From positions 62,001 to 126,000 of the forward strand of contig JADKHM010000002.1 of the NCBI GenBank assembly GCA_016721735.1: a DNA stretch of 64,000 nucleotides, written 5' to 3'. The DNA comes from Flavobacterium sp. Its GTDB lineage: Bacteria; Bacteroidota; Bacteroidia; Flavobacteriales; Flavobacteriaceae. Below, one piece after another: positions 1-8,867 of the stretch (position 1 is its first letter; each line of letters opens with the position of its first letter). Under the pieces are notes generated by a model, which saw only the letters and a program-made list of their open reading frames with translations, had not been told where the DNA came from and made no database searches. The position numbers were made by a program, and so were the translations under genes.

Positions 1-192
1 GTTGTCCTAAAAAATAATAACAACGACCGCACATTTAAATACCGTATTTATGCCATCGATGGTAAATTGGTTCGTGAAGAATCGGTGGAATTTAATGGAA
101 ATTCGCCCATTAGTATTGATGTTAGTTCATTAACAGAAGGTGTTTACTTCATTAAAAGTAAAAATGGCACCGCAAAATTTATAAGAGAATAA
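1..192 (+). CDS. C-terminal end of a T9SS type A sorting-domain protein (partial)
   Basis: The reading frame is open from base 1 and ends at TAA 190-192, giving 63 residues of a protein that begins outside the window. The tail shows the type A sorting-domain pattern: YRIYAIDGKLV, then IDVSSLTEGVYFIK, then a short basic end (KFIRE). In this family the domain directs an exported protein through the type IX secretion system and is then removed or exchanged for surface anchoring. Nothing can be said about the passenger. A hairpin terminator follows at 223-251. Confidence 0.8.
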   Translation, partial: VVLKNNNNDRTFKYRIYAIDGKLVREESVEFNGNSPISIDVSSLTEGVYFIKSKNGTAKFIRE

Positions 193-222
193 CGAGTTAC
201 ACGCAATGGTTTATTCTATAAG

Positions 223-251
223 AAAACACTAGTTCACACTGGTGTTTTTTT
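223..251 (+). terminator. Rho-independent terminator after the first CDS
   Basis: AAAACACTAGT pairs with ACTGGTGTTTT across a 4-base loop (one mismatch) and runs into a tract of eight T. Confidence 0.7.
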
Positions 252-351
252 TATAAGAAATTATTTCATACTTTAGATGCGCAGAAGCGAACTCCCCAGA
301 TGCTTTCTATTTCCAAATCTACTTTTCTAAAATCTAATAGAAAAATAAACA

Positions 352-1044
352 ATGAAGTTAGTCGGTTATTGTAAAGATGAGAAGGAGAATTCATTTAGAG
401 ATCCTATATATTCGGATTCTAAAGGTGTTTTGTATCGTCATGAAATCGACAATCGTTACAATATTACTGCGTTTCAAACTTTCGATGCTAAGAAAATACC
501 GATCACCAAGATCTATCTTTCCAAGAAATTCAACGTTGGGTCAAAAGCGGCACTCGTTTTCGTCGGAAAAGAGAATTATTTGCATTACGACGTTGCTTCC
601 AGTGCGGTAGAAGAGGTCATTCATTATCTAACTGACCATAGTGACCAATATAATACAAACGGTATCTTAGATCAAGCGATGCTTTTAAAAAACAGAATTT
701 TTTCCGATCATTTTGTGATAGATAACTTTGTGGTAAAAATGAGTCCAGACGATGAACAAATCACATTGTCCTTTGATTTCCCCTCGCCGAAGAAAGATTC
801 ACTCTTGCAAAATGAACCAGCTATTGCGCGAAAAAATACGACACTAGCTAATGAAGACACAGCGAAAATGGACGACAAGGAAGCTGTTTTTTCTAATGCT
901 ATGAAGCAAATCAATGCTGTAGACATGAACTTTGAACTCAAATTGAAGTTAAGAGCCGAGGAAAGAAGAAGTAAATTGAAAACGTTCAATTACCAATTCA
1001 AACTCAACCAAAACGCCTCGAGAAGAAAAAAGGCGACAGAATAA
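352..1044 (+). CDS. hypothetical protein, family not recognised
   Basis: This is an open frame of 230 residues starting at ATG 352. There is no signal peptide, membrane segment or familiar motif. The first 125 residues or so look like a compact globular domain with alternating strands. A Ser/Lys/Asp-rich linker follows at about residues 145-180, and the tail is very basic (RAEERRSK, then ASRRKKATE). The basic tail could suggest nucleic-acid or ribosome contact, but that is inference. It stands alone between a terminator and the tRNA promoter. Frame length and amino-acid composition support a real gene; the function is unknown. Confidence 0.6.
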   Translation: MKLVGYCKDEKENSFRDPIYSDSKGVLYRHEIDNRYNITAFQTFDAKKIPITKIYLSKKFNVGSKAALVFVGKENYLHYDVASSAVEEVIHYLTDHSDQYNTNGILDQAMLLKNRIFSDHFVIDNFVVKMSPDDEQITLSFDFPSPKKDSLLQNEPAIARKNTTLANEDTAKMDDKEAVFSNAMKQINAVDMNFELKLKLRAEERRSKLKTFNYQFKLNQNASRRKKATE

Positions 1045-1077
1045 ATACTTCTTTTTTTGTGCAATTCATTGCAGCCC

Positions 1078-1108
1078 TTGAACACTTTCCAGAAAAAAAA
1101 TATATTTG
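1078..1108 (+). promoter_or_regulatory. Bacteroidota-type promoter of tRNA-Pro
   Basis: TTG at 1078-1080 and TATATTTG at 1101-1108 are separated by 20 bp, matching the Bacteroidota housekeeping sigma pattern. The tRNA 5' end lies 17 bp downstream of the -7 element. Confidence 0.6.
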
Positions 1109-1124
1109 CATTCCGAAAATTACT

Positions 1125-1198
1125 CGGGATGTAGCGCAGCCAGGTAGCGTACTAGCATGGGGTGCTAGGGGTCGCTGGTTCGAATCCAGTCATCCCGA
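1125..1198 (+). tRNA. tRNA-Pro (anticodon GGG)
   Basis: The acceptor stem is CGGGATG paired with CATCCCG (1125-1131 and 1191-1197), followed by discriminator A. The anticodon arm is CTAGC-ATGGGGT-GCTAG with anticodon GGG at 1159-1161. The T arm is GCTGG-TTCGAAT-CCAGT. CCA is not encoded. A hairpin terminator follows directly. Confidence 0.95.
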
Positions 1199-1201
1199 CT
1201 T

Positions 1202-1238
1202 GAAATCCATTCTTTTTTGAAAGAGTGGATTTCTTTTT
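1202..1238 (+). terminator. terminator of tRNA-Pro
   Basis: GAAATCCATTCTTT pairs imperfectly with AAAGAGTGGATTTC, and five T follow. Confidence 0.65.
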
Positions 1239-1248
1239 AAAAATATGC

Positions 1249-1279
1249 TTTGCCAGTCGTAATTGAATTGCTATTTTTA
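1249..1279 (+). promoter_or_regulatory. promoter of the aminotransferase gene
   Basis: TTTG at 1249-1252 and TATTTTTA at 1272-1279 are separated by 19 bp. The TTG start codon is at 1297, so the leader would be very short. Confidence 0.5.
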
Positions 1280-1296
1280 GAGAAATTTAAACACGA

Positions 1297-2427
1297 TTGA
1301 GATCAAAACTTCCACATATTGGCACTAGCATTTTCTCGGTGATGTCCCAAATGGCGCAGCAACATCATGCTATTAATTTGGCACAAGGGTTTCCCAATTT
1401 CCCCATCGATCCTTTGTTAAAAGACATTACAGCGAAATGGGCAAAAGAAGAGATCCATCAATACTTGCCCATGTCTGGCTATCCGCCGCTTTTAGAAAAA
1501 GTCGCGATGCTTACTTTCAAATCTTATCAGCGAAAAATCAATGCAACAACAGAAGTGCTTATCACCGCTGGTGCTACGGAAGGTATTTTTGCAACAATTC
1601 AAGCATTAGTCGGCAAGAATGAAGAAGTAATAATTCTAGATCCCAGTTATGATTGTTATGAAACGCCCATTTTGCTGTGCAATGCCAAGCCCATTCGTGT
1701 GAAAATGAATGATGATTTTACGCCAAATTGGTCAGCTATTTCCAACGCCATGAATGAGCGCACACGATTGATTATAACCAACAATCCGCACAATCCGTCT
1801 GGGAGAATGTGGAATGAAGATGATTTTCTAGAACTAGAAAAATTGCTAGATATTTTTCCAAAAGTGCTGCTACTTTCTGATGAAGTCTATGAATATATCA
1901 CTTTCGAAAAGAACCATATTTCTGCGCATCATCGACCGAAACTACTTGAGAAAAGCGTTGTTGTTTCTTCCTTTGGAAAATCTTTTCATATTACCGGTTG
2001 GAAAATTGGATATTTAATTGCACCTGATTTTATTATTTCAGAAATAAAAAAGGTCCATCAATTCTTAGTTTTTAGTGTCAATAGCATTGCTCAATTTGCA
2101 TTAAATGACTATTTGGATGTTGCAGACATCGCAGCTATTGGAAACTTCTACAAGAAAAAAAGAGACCATTTCGCCAATTTGCTAAAGGGCTCTCAATTCG
2201 AATTATTACCTTGTGAAGGCACTTATTTTCAGACCGCTAATTACAGTGCAATATCAAATGAAAACGACCTGCAATTTTCTCAGAAACTCTTAGTAGCTTA
2301 TGGAGTTGCAGCCATCCCCTTCTCTCCTTTTTTCGAGCACGGAACGGAACAGAAGTGTATCAGATTTTGCTTTGCGAAAAATAACGAGACATTAGAAAAA
2401 GCGGCACAACTACTGCACCAACTTTAA
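1297..2427 (+). CDS. methionine/kynurenine-type PLP aminotransferase
   Basis: This is a 376-residue fold type I aminotransferase of the class I/II family close to YbdL and kynurenine aminotransferase. Expected landmarks are the N-terminal INLAQGFPNFP, the NNPHNPSGR loop that positions the pyridine ring, the SDEVYEYI strand, and the PLP lysine in SSFGKSFHITGWKIGY (about residue 228). The substrate is probably a keto-acid/aromatic or methionine amino-group pair, but sequence alone does not fix it. The start is TTG at 1297. It puts SKLPHIGTSIF at the usual N-terminus of the family, and the first in-frame ATG would remove that segment. It is a single-gene unit with its own promoter. Confidence 0.88.
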   Translation: MRSKLPHIGTSIFSVMSQMAQQHHAINLAQGFPNFPIDPLLKDITAKWAKEEIHQYLPMSGYPPLLEKVAMLTFKSYQRKINATTEVLITAGATEGIFATIQALVGKNEEVIILDPSYDCYETPILLCNAKPIRVKMNDDFTPNWSAISNAMNERTRLIITNNPHNPSGRMWNEDDFLELEKLLDIFPKVLLLSDEVYEYITFEKNHISAHHRPKLLEKSVVVSSFGKSFHITGWKIGYLIAPDFIISEIKKVHQFLVFSVNSIAQFALNDYLDVADIAAIGNFYKKKRDHFANLLKGSQFELLPCEGTYFQTANYSAISNENDLQFSQKLLVAYGVAAIPFSPFFEHGTEQKCIRFCFAKNNETLEKAAQLLHQL

Positions 2428-2507
2428 TGCTTGCCGGGATGAAATTAAAAGTAGGCTTTTGCGTTATCTATCTACGTGCATTCCCATTTAGGTTTTAACC
2501 AAAGGCT

Positions 2508-5500
2508 ATGAAGAAGCAACTACTTATTTTATTCCTATTCCTTACGCCTCTTCTAGGATTTAGTTTCACTTTTACAGTGACACCAACTTCTGAGAATTGT
2601 TCAGGAAATGGGACGCTTTCCTTTACAGCCACAGACATTGATGCAACGGGTAGCATTGTTTATGAAGTGTATCTTTTACCAAATACTCTAGTTCCTTTAG
2701 CAACGGTAACTGGCAATTCCTTGGGAGGATTATCTGCGGGAAACTATCGAATAATTGCTAAAGAAACCGTGGGCGTGGCTGTTACCACGCAACAACAAGA
2801 TGTTACCATTTCTTTTGCCGTTGTGCCACTAACTTTCACCATTCAGACTTTTAACCAAGCGTGCTCCGGCAACAGTAATATCACTGTTACAACGACTTCA
2901 GGAGTTGGGGTGTCTTATGAAATATTTTTTGGACCTCTTACTTTCCCACTGCAAACATCAAATACATTTTCAGGTTTGCCAGTGGGCGTTTACCGGGTTC
3001 GGGTTTTTGATGCTTGTGGTTCTGGCGTTGTTTCGACATTTACGGTGACGCTGAATCCAACTGGACTCAACGTCGCTCCCCCAACTTTTGCAGATGCTGC
3101 TCCACCATCATGTAATCTTACCGTGGTCAATAATACGATTACACCTGCGAATGGCACGGTGATCGGCTACCCTTTGAATATACAATATATTGTGCATCCA
3201 CCCGGTGGAGGTGCAAATCAAATTTTCAACACTACTGTAGCAACAGGCGACCTATTATCACTAGATATTTCGGAAACAATTCCATACTTTGTCAATCAAA
3301 ATTATGATTATGATCTGGTTATAACGGATTCTTGCGGCTCCGTGTTTAGCAACAATTTCCCCGTAAATCAGAACATCACGTTAGACGTAACAAAAACGCG
3401 GGTCGTTTGTCTTGGGTATTTTTTTGAATTAACTGCAACCAATTTTACACCTCCGTTCAATCTTAATTTTGATGTTAGTCCAGTTGGTTTTAACCCGGTA
3501 AACTTTAATGTAAATTACCCTGGACCCTACACTAGCGATACCGCCGTTTTTGGAGGAAGCACCAATCCGGTTCCCGAAGGAGCATATCAAGTAACAATCA
3601 CCGATTCTTGTGGTCGAATAAACACGAGTACTTTTGCCATTACTCCAGTAGTTGCTATGCCATTAACACAAGGAACAAATAATGGATGCGCCACAAATTC
3701 TGGAACTATTGCAATATCAATTCCTGAATTTAGATTAGTATCCGCAACAATCTTGACTGCTCCTCCTGACTATCCAATAGCACTCCCGCATGACGTGTCT
3801 TCCTTGATCGATGGTTCTGGAGTCTTAACACTTAACCCTGTACCTCTAGGTGATTACACTTTTCTTTTGACCAATGAGTGCGGGGATACTTTCAGTTCCG
3901 TAAACGTAACGGTTCCTATTTATGTCAATCAAGGTTTATTTAGCGAAGTGCGACCAGGATGTGATTTAGGAGAAAGTTCTATAAAAATTGGAAGTTTAAA
4001 TACAACCATAAGTACCATTCACATCACGTCAGCGCCAAGTACATTTGCTCAAACTTTACCCTATGATGCAAGTGCCAATATTAGTTTTGGTCTTTTTTTT
4101 ATGAATAACCTACCCGCAGGAAATTACACTTTTGATGTAGTAGACAGTTGTAATTTCAGTAATACATTATCCATTTCGGTCTCTGGTTATGCAGTGAGTA
4201 ATCCCTCTTTTTCGATGCAAGAAAATTGTGGCTCTTTTGATATTACGCTCAATTATGCCAGTAATGCTAGTGCAAACGAAAAGTTTTGGCTGCAGAAATT
4301 AGTAGATGCAAATAATGGAACTTGGGGAAGCCCTGAAACCAATGTTACATACAATGCAGGCACAGTACCAAATGCAACCAATAGCTATTTGCTAGCCAAC
4401 AATACAACTACATTTAATTTGGTATTTAGTGGCACTTTTAGAATTGTGAGGAGTTTCAGTGTTTTCAATAGTGGTGCTGATGTAAATTCAGGCAATGTTA
4501 CAAGTCTTGAGGGAGATTGTATCGAAATTCTAAATCCTACATTTCGTTTTTACCAGTTTTTGGAGATTGTAGACGCTTATCGAATGCCTTGTTCTCCAAC
4601 TGGCACTTTAGATGTCGTTTTATCTGTAAATGGTTCTTCAACTTTGCAATATTCCATTGTAGAAAAGGATGGTTTGCCGTTTAGCTTCAACAATGGAAAT
4701 TCAAACATATTTTCCAATTTGGGACCCGGAATTTATACGTTTCGAGTGCAAGATAATTGCGGAAATATTGTCAATCAAATTTTTGATGTGAATAACCTAT
4801 TGTCGCTAATCACCACGACGACGCCAAGTGACTTATTACTTTGCAGAGATGTCATTACCAACACTGAAACTTTTGATCTCACGACCCAAAGTCCCATCAT
4901 ACTTGGAACGCAATCTGTGAATTTGTATACCCTTTCCTACCACGAAACGTTGGCTGATGCGCAAAACAACACCAACGAAATTACGAATTTGACCGCCTAC
5001 AATCCGAACTCAAATCCACAAACAATTTTCGCTCGAATCGTGTATACGCTTTTACCAAATTGCTATGAAACCACGTCGTTTGATCTTATTGTTGGTCAAA
5101 ATCCGAGACTATTGCTACAACCCACTTATTTAGGCTGTCAAACTAGTCCAATTACGCTAAATGCCGCTGTCGGAAATCTTGCAACCACTACCTATTTATG
5201 GTCCGATGGTTCATCAGCACCAACCTACACCATTTCCGATGTTGGGACTTCAACTATTACAGTAACAGCAACCAATTCTTATGGAAGCTTCGGACAAAAT
5301 TGTCCCATGGCAAATCAAATTGAGGTGACTATTTCTGAACCACCCATTATAGATCGAATTGAAACTTCCGATTGGACGAATAACGAAAACTCGATAACTG
5401 TAATCACCAGCAATTCCGGCTCTTTTGAGTATTCTTTGGATAACGAAACGTACCAAGATGAAAACACGTTTACCAATTTAACCCCAGGAATTTATACGGT

Positions 5501-5810
5501 TTATGTGCAAGACAAACTGGGTTGTGGCTTGGTTCAAGAAGAAGTTTGGTTGCTCTACTATCCGTATTTCTTTACGCCCAATAACGACAGTTATAACGAT
5601 ACTTGGTTTATTGCCAATTCTGAAAACGAACCTGAGCTAAAAATCTATATTTACGATCGCTACGGAAAATTAATTAAATATTTGGATGGTCAAGACAAAA
5701 GTTGGGACGGCACGTATAATGGTAATCAAGCAGTTTCAACTGATTATTGGTTTGTGGTAAGTCGACAAGATGGTCGAACGCATCGTGGACATTTTACATT
5801 AAAACGATAG
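2508..5810 (+). CDS. large secreted SprB-like repeat protein with T9SS type B sorting domain
   Basis: This is an 1100-residue exported protein. A signal peptide occupies about residues 1-20 (LLILFLFLTPLLGFSF). The body is a series of beta-rich modules of roughly 90-100 residues. Several end in the pattern G-x-Y-x-F/V-x-x-x-D-x-C-G (for example TDSCGS, TDSCGR, TNECGD, QDNCGN), reminiscent of repeats in the gliding adhesin SprB. The last 85 residues or so form a gliding-motility-associated type B sorting domain: YFFTPNNDSYNDTW, IYDRYGKLI, SWDGTYNG, then DYWFVV and GHFTLKR. It is predicted to be secreted by T9SS and displayed or released. The ligand is unknown. It is monocistronic, with a hairpin downstream. 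Confidence 0.85.
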   Translation: MKKQLLILFLFLTPLLGFSFTFTVTPTSENCSGNGTLSFTATDIDATGSIVYEVYLLPNTLVPLATVTGNSLGGLSAGNYRIIAKETVGVAVTTQQQDVTISFAVVPLTFTIQTFNQACSGNSNITVTTTSGVGVSYEIFFGPLTFPLQTSNTFSGLPVGVYRVRVFDACGSGVVSTFTVTLNPTGLNVAPPTFADAAPPSCNLTVVNNTITPANGTVIGYPLNIQYIVHPPGGGANQIFNTTVATGDLLSLDISETIPYFVNQNYDYDLVITDSCGSVFSNNFPVNQNITLDVTKTRVVCLGYFFELTATNFTPPFNLNFDVSPVGFNPVNFNVNYPGPYTSDTAVFGGSTNPVPEGAYQVTITDSCGRINTSTFAITPVVAMPLTQGTNNGCATNSGTIAISIPEFRLVSATILTAPPDYPIALPHDVSSLIDGSGVLTLNPVPLGDYTFLLTNECGDTFSSVNVTVPIYVNQGLFSEVRPGCDLGESSIKIGSLNTTISTIHITSAPSTFAQTLPYDASANISFGLFFMNNLPAGNYTFDVVDSCNFSNTLSISVSGYAVSNPSFSMQENCGSFDITLNYASNASANEKFWLQKLVDANNGTWGSPETNVTYNAGTVPNATNSYLLANNTTTFNLVFSGTFRIVRSFSVFNSGADVNSGNVTSLEGDCIEILNPTFRFYQFLEIVDAYRMPCSPTGTLDVVLSVNGSSTLQYSIVEKDGLPFSFNNGNSNIFSNLGPGIYTFRVQDNCGNIVNQIFDVNNLLSLITTTTPSDLLLCRDVITNTETFDLTTQSPIILGTQSVNLYTLSYHETLADAQNNTNEITNLTAYNPNSNPQTIFARIVYTLLPNCYETTSFDLIVGQNPRLLLQPTYLGCQTSPITLNAAVGNLATTTYLWSDGSSAPTYTISDVGTSTITVTATNSYGSFGQNCPMANQIEVTISEPPIIDRIETSDWTNNENSITVITSNSGSFEYSLDNETYQDENTFTNLTPGIYTVYVQDKLGCGLVQEEVWLLYYPYFFTPNNDSYNDTWFIANSENEPELKIYIYDRYGKLIKYLDGQDKSWDGTYNGNQAVSTDYWFVVSRQDGRTHRGHFTLKR

Positions 5811-5819
5811 TTTAAATTC

Positions 5820-5876
5820 AACCACAGATTTAGGATTTAGGATTATAAAATCTGTGAATCTGCGGTTATTTTTTTA
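5820..5876 (+). terminator. hairpin/terminator after the SprB-like gene
   Basis: AACCACAGATT and AATCTGCGGTT can pair around an AT-rich loop, and a T tract follows. The same wording (AATCTGCGAATCTGCGGTTA) recurs at about 42930-42949, so this is also a small repeat. Confidence 0.45.
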
Positions 5877-5910
5877 ATGCTTTTCATATCTTTAACCAAA
5901 ATTGAAACTT

Positions 5911-6790
5911 ATGAATTTCTCAGCAAAAATGCTCCGAGACGATGCGCTCAAAGGAAAAGTGATCGTTGTAACTGGCGGCGGTAGTGGCTTAGGAAAAGCT
6001 ATGACGCAATACTTTTTAGAACTTGGCGCGCAAGTGGCTATTACGTCGAGAGATCTAGAAAAACTTAAAAATACAGCCAAAGAACTCGAGGACAAAACCG
6101 GCGGAACTTGTCTGCCATTGGCCTGCGACGTTCGCCATTATGATCAAGTCGAAGCGATGCTGCAAGAGGTTTTGAAAACCTTTGGCAAAGTCGATGTGCT
6201 GCTGAACAATGCCGCGGGAAACTTTATTTCACCGACCGAACGATTGTCAGTCAATGCCTTTGACACTGTTATCGATATCGTATTAAAAGGTTCTAAAAAT
6301 TGCACACTCGCCTTTCGGAAAACACTGGATTGACAGCAAGCAGGAATCTGCAACCATTTTGAATATTGTTACGACCTATGCTTTTACAGGATCTGCTTAT
6401 GTGGTTCCGAGTGCTACTGCAAAAGCTGGTGTTCTCGCGATGACCAGGAGTTTAGCTGTTGAATGGGCGAAATACGGAATTCGATCGAATGCCATAGCAC
6501 CTGGACCATTTCCTACCAAAGGCGCCTGGGACCGATTGCTGCCGGGCGATCTAGCCGAAAAGTTTGATATGGCGAAGAAAGTACCTTTGAAAAGAGTTGG
6601 CGACCACCAAGAATTGGCGAATTTAGCCGCATATTTGGTTTCGGATTTCTCGGCTTATATCAATGGTGAAGTGGTCGTGATTGATGGTGGCGAATGGTTG
6701 AAAGGCGCGGGACAATTCAATTTATTGGAGCAAATTCCTGAGGAAATGTGGGATATGTTGGAGATGATGATTAAGGCAAAAAAAAAATAA
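5911..6790 (+). pseudogene. 2,4-dienoyl-CoA reductase-type SDR oxidoreductase, frameshifted
   Basis: Two consecutive frames encode one short-chain dehydrogenase. The first has VVTGGGSGLGKAM (Rossmann glycine motif) and LLNNAAGNF; the second has VVPSATAKAGVLAM and the C-terminal IDGGEWLKGAGQF. The VVPSATAKAG signature is that of 2,4-dienoyl-CoA reductases, which use NADPH to reduce dienoyl-CoA during unsaturated fatty acid oxidation. Removing one C at about 6316 (CCTTTCGG to CCTTTGG) restores an unbroken frame of 292 residues reading AFGKHW across the joint. The start is ATG 5911; an upstream TTG is less likely. A single extra base in an otherwise perfect gene suggests a sequence error rather than decay. 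Confidence 0.85.
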
Positions 6791-6817
6791 TTGATAATTG
6801 ATAATTGATAATTTTCT

Positions 6818-6900
6818 GGGAGCTATTTCCAGCTATCCGTTACAATCTTTTCTGCCGAACAACGGCACAAAAGGATTTTCACTACTATCTGGGCTAAGGC
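6818..6900 (+). repeat. interspersed hairpin element, copy A
   Basis: The left arm starts GGGAGCTATTTCCAGCTATC and the right arm ends CTATCTGGGCTAAGG. The two arms are imperfectly complementary and enclose a central hairpin (TGCCG-AACAA-CGGCA). Related copies are at 6941-7075, 31558-31636, 39236-39383 and 62378-62453, all intergenic. It is preceded at 6791-6813 by tandem TTGATAA units. Confidence 0.7.
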
Positions 6901-6940
6901 ATTCCGTAATTATCAAGAACTCGTTGTCATGAATCTGGGC

Positions 6941-7075
6941 CCTAGCCCGGATTGGAACGGCATCCTTTTTATCCTGAACTCGTTTCAGGATCTTTAGCAG
7001 ATTCCTAAATATTTCCGAATAGATCCTGAAACGAGTTCAGGATAAAAAGATATAGTGGATAGCCGGAATAGCTCC
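6941..7075 (-). repeat. interspersed hairpin element, copy B, with nested inverted repeats
   Basis: This is the same element as copy A in reverse orientation: CCTAGCCCGGATTGGAACGG at the left and TGGATAGCCGGAATAGCTCC at the right. Its centre holds a perfect 28-bp inverted repeat, 6966-6993 against 7021-7048. Each arm is itself a small palindrome (ATCCTGAA...TTCAGGAT). Spurious proteins are often predicted across this segment; the open frame at 7005-7226 on the minus strand is one and is not annotated. Confidence 0.7.
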
Positions 7076-7143
7076 TAAAAACCAAGAACCAACAGCTGAC
7101 AACCATCCACTTAGCCTTATTAACTTTTGTTAACAAATAAGCC

Positions 7144-7173
7144 TTGAAAAACCCAGATTTAATTGTATTTTTA
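7144..7173 (+). promoter_or_regulatory. promoter of parAB
   Basis: TTG at 7144-7146, a 19-bp spacer, and TATTTTTA at 7166-7173 lie 24 bp upstream of the parA start. Confidence 0.5.
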
Positions 7174-7196
7174 CCGCTCAAAATCTGAAAAAATAA

Positions 7197-7964
7197 ATGG
7201 GTAAAATCATTGCGATAGCCAATCAAAAAGGCGGTGTTGGAAAAACGACTACTTCGGTAAATTTGGCCGCGTCTTTGGGTGTTTTAGAGAAAAAAGTATT
7301 GCTGATAGATGCCGACCCGCAAGCGAATGCGAGTTCAGGTTTGGGTATTGATATCGAAAGCGTGACGGTGGGAACCTATCAAATGCTAGAACATAGCAAT
7401 TTGCCGCAGGAAGCCATCATCAAATGCACGGCTCCGAACGTCTGGGTGATTCCGGCGCACATTGATTTGGTGGCGATTGAAATTGAATTGGTAGACAAAG
7501 AGAATCGCGAATATATGCTGAAACAGGCGTTGGCTCCGATCAAAGATGATTACGATTATATTTTGATTGATTGTGCACCATCTTTGGGTTTATTGACTTT
7601 GAATGCGTTGACTGCCTCTGATTCTGTCATTATCCCGATTCAGTGCGAATATTATGCTTTGGAAGGATTGGGGAAATTGTTAAACACCATCAAAAGTGTG
7701 CAAAAAATTCACAATCCAGATTTAGATATAGAAGGTTTGTTATTGACGATGTTTGACTCGAGGTTGCGTTTGTCGAATCAAGTGGTAGAAGAAGTGCAAA
7801 AGCATTTTAACGACATGGTCTTTGCGACGATTATCCAACGAAACGTCAAATTGAGCGAAGCGCCAAGTTACGGTGAAAGTATTATCAATTATGACGCGAC
7901 TAGCAAAGGAGCCTCCAATTACCTTCATTTAGCGCAAGAGATTATTAAGAAAAATAGTAATTAG
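7197..7964 (+). CDS. parA: chromosome-partitioning ATPase ParA (Soj)
   Basis: This is a 255-residue deviant-Walker ATPase. NQKGGVGKTTTSVNLA (about residues 8-23) is the signature P-loop with the extra lysine, followed by LLIDADPQANASS and the DYILIDCAPSLG switch segment. ParA forms an ATP-dependent nucleoid-bound dimer that moves ParB-parS complexes during segregation of the replication origin. ParB follows after 3 bp, so the two are co-transcribed. The length is normal for chromosomal Soj proteins. Confidence 0.95.
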   Translation: MGKIIAIANQKGGVGKTTTSVNLAASLGVLEKKVLLIDADPQANASSGLGIDIESVTVGTYQMLEHSNLPQEAIIKCTAPNVWVIPAHIDLVAIEIELVDKENREYMLKQALAPIKDDYDYILIDCAPSLGLLTLNALTASDSVIIPIQCEYYALEGLGKLLNTIKSVQKIHNPDLDIEGLLLTMFDSRLRLSNQVVEEVQKHFNDMVFATIIQRNVKLSEAPSYGESIINYDATSKGASNYLHLAQEIIKKNSN

Positions 7965-7967
7965 AAT

Positions 7968-8867
7968 ATGTCACAAGCAGTAAAAAAACAAGCATTGGGA
8001 AGAGGATTATCTGCCTTGTTGAAAGATCCTGATAACAATATTCAGTCTGTAAATGATAAGAATGCCGACAAATTAGTTGGGCATATCATCGAATTGGATA
8101 TTGAAGCTATTGAAATTAATCCGTTCCAACCGCGAAGTAATTTTAATGAAGAATCCTTGCAGGAATTGGCAATGTCTATTCGAGAATTGGGTGTAATTCA
8201 GCCGATTACAGTTCGTAAAATCGACTTTAATCAATACCAATTAATTTCTGGTGAAAGACGTTTGCGTGCTTCTAAAATCAACGGATTTAAAACCATTCCG
8301 GCGTATATCAGAATCGCTAATGATCAAGAATCGCTAGAAATGGCTTTGGTTGAGAATATTCAAAGACATGATTTAGATCCGATTGAGATTGCATTGTCAT
8401 ACCAACGATTGATAGATGAAATTCAACTTACGCAAGAACAAATGAGCGAGCGCGTGGGTAAAAAACGTTCTACGATTGCGAATTATTTGAGATTATTAAA
8501 ATTAGATCCGATTATTCAAACTGGGATTCGCGATGGATTTATCAGTATGGGACACGGTCGTGCTATTATTAATATTGATGACCAGGATGTACAGACTGAT
8601 ATCTATCAAAAGATTGTAAGTCAAAATTTATCCGTACGCGAAACGGAAGCTTTGGTAAAAAGCTACCAAGAAAGCATCAAACCAACCGCAAAAAAAGCAA
8701 CAAAAGCAGCTAGCTTTGATATTGCCGAGCATGAGAAAAAAGCGATCGCGACTTATTTTGGAACTAAAGTCGATGTAAAAGTCGCAGGAAATGGTAAAGG
8801 AAAAATTACGATCCCATTCCATTCTGAAGAAGATTTCAATCGAATTATTAAATTGATCAAAGGGTAA
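7968..8867 (+). CDS. parB: chromosome-partitioning protein ParB (Spo0J)
   Basis: The protein has 299 residues. The N-terminal ALGRGLSALL motif is the usual ParA-interacting segment. The ParB/Srx nuclease-like domain has ISGERRLRAS, the CTP-binding region, and ENIQRHDLDPIEIA. A helix-turn-helix (SERVGKKRSTIANYLRLLKL) binds parS, and the C-terminal dimerisation domain follows a Lys/Ala-rich linker. It works with the adjacent ParA. I found no match to the standard parS palindrome in the window. Confidence 0.95.
   Translation: MSQAVKKQALGRGLSALLKDPDNNIQSVNDKNADKLVGHIIELDIEAIEINPFQPRSNFNEESLQELAMSIRELGVIQPITVRKIDFNQYQLISGERRLRASKINGFKTIPAYIRIANDQESLEMALVENIQRHDLDPIEIALSYQRLIDEIQLTQEQMSERVGKKRSTIANYLRLLKLDPIIQTGIRDGFISMGHGRAIINIDDQDVQTDIYQKIVSQNLSVRETEALVKSYQESIKPTAKKATKAASFDIAEHEKKAIATYFGTKVDVKVAGNGKGKITIPFHSEEDFNRIIKLIKG

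Noticed and set aside
7005..7226. Open frame of 73 codons on the minus strand
   Set aside because: It runs through the nested palindromes of repeat copy B, overlaps the parA start and has no coding character.
7197..8867. parS sites near parAB
   Set aside because: I found no TGTTNCACGTGAAACA-type palindrome in the window by eye.
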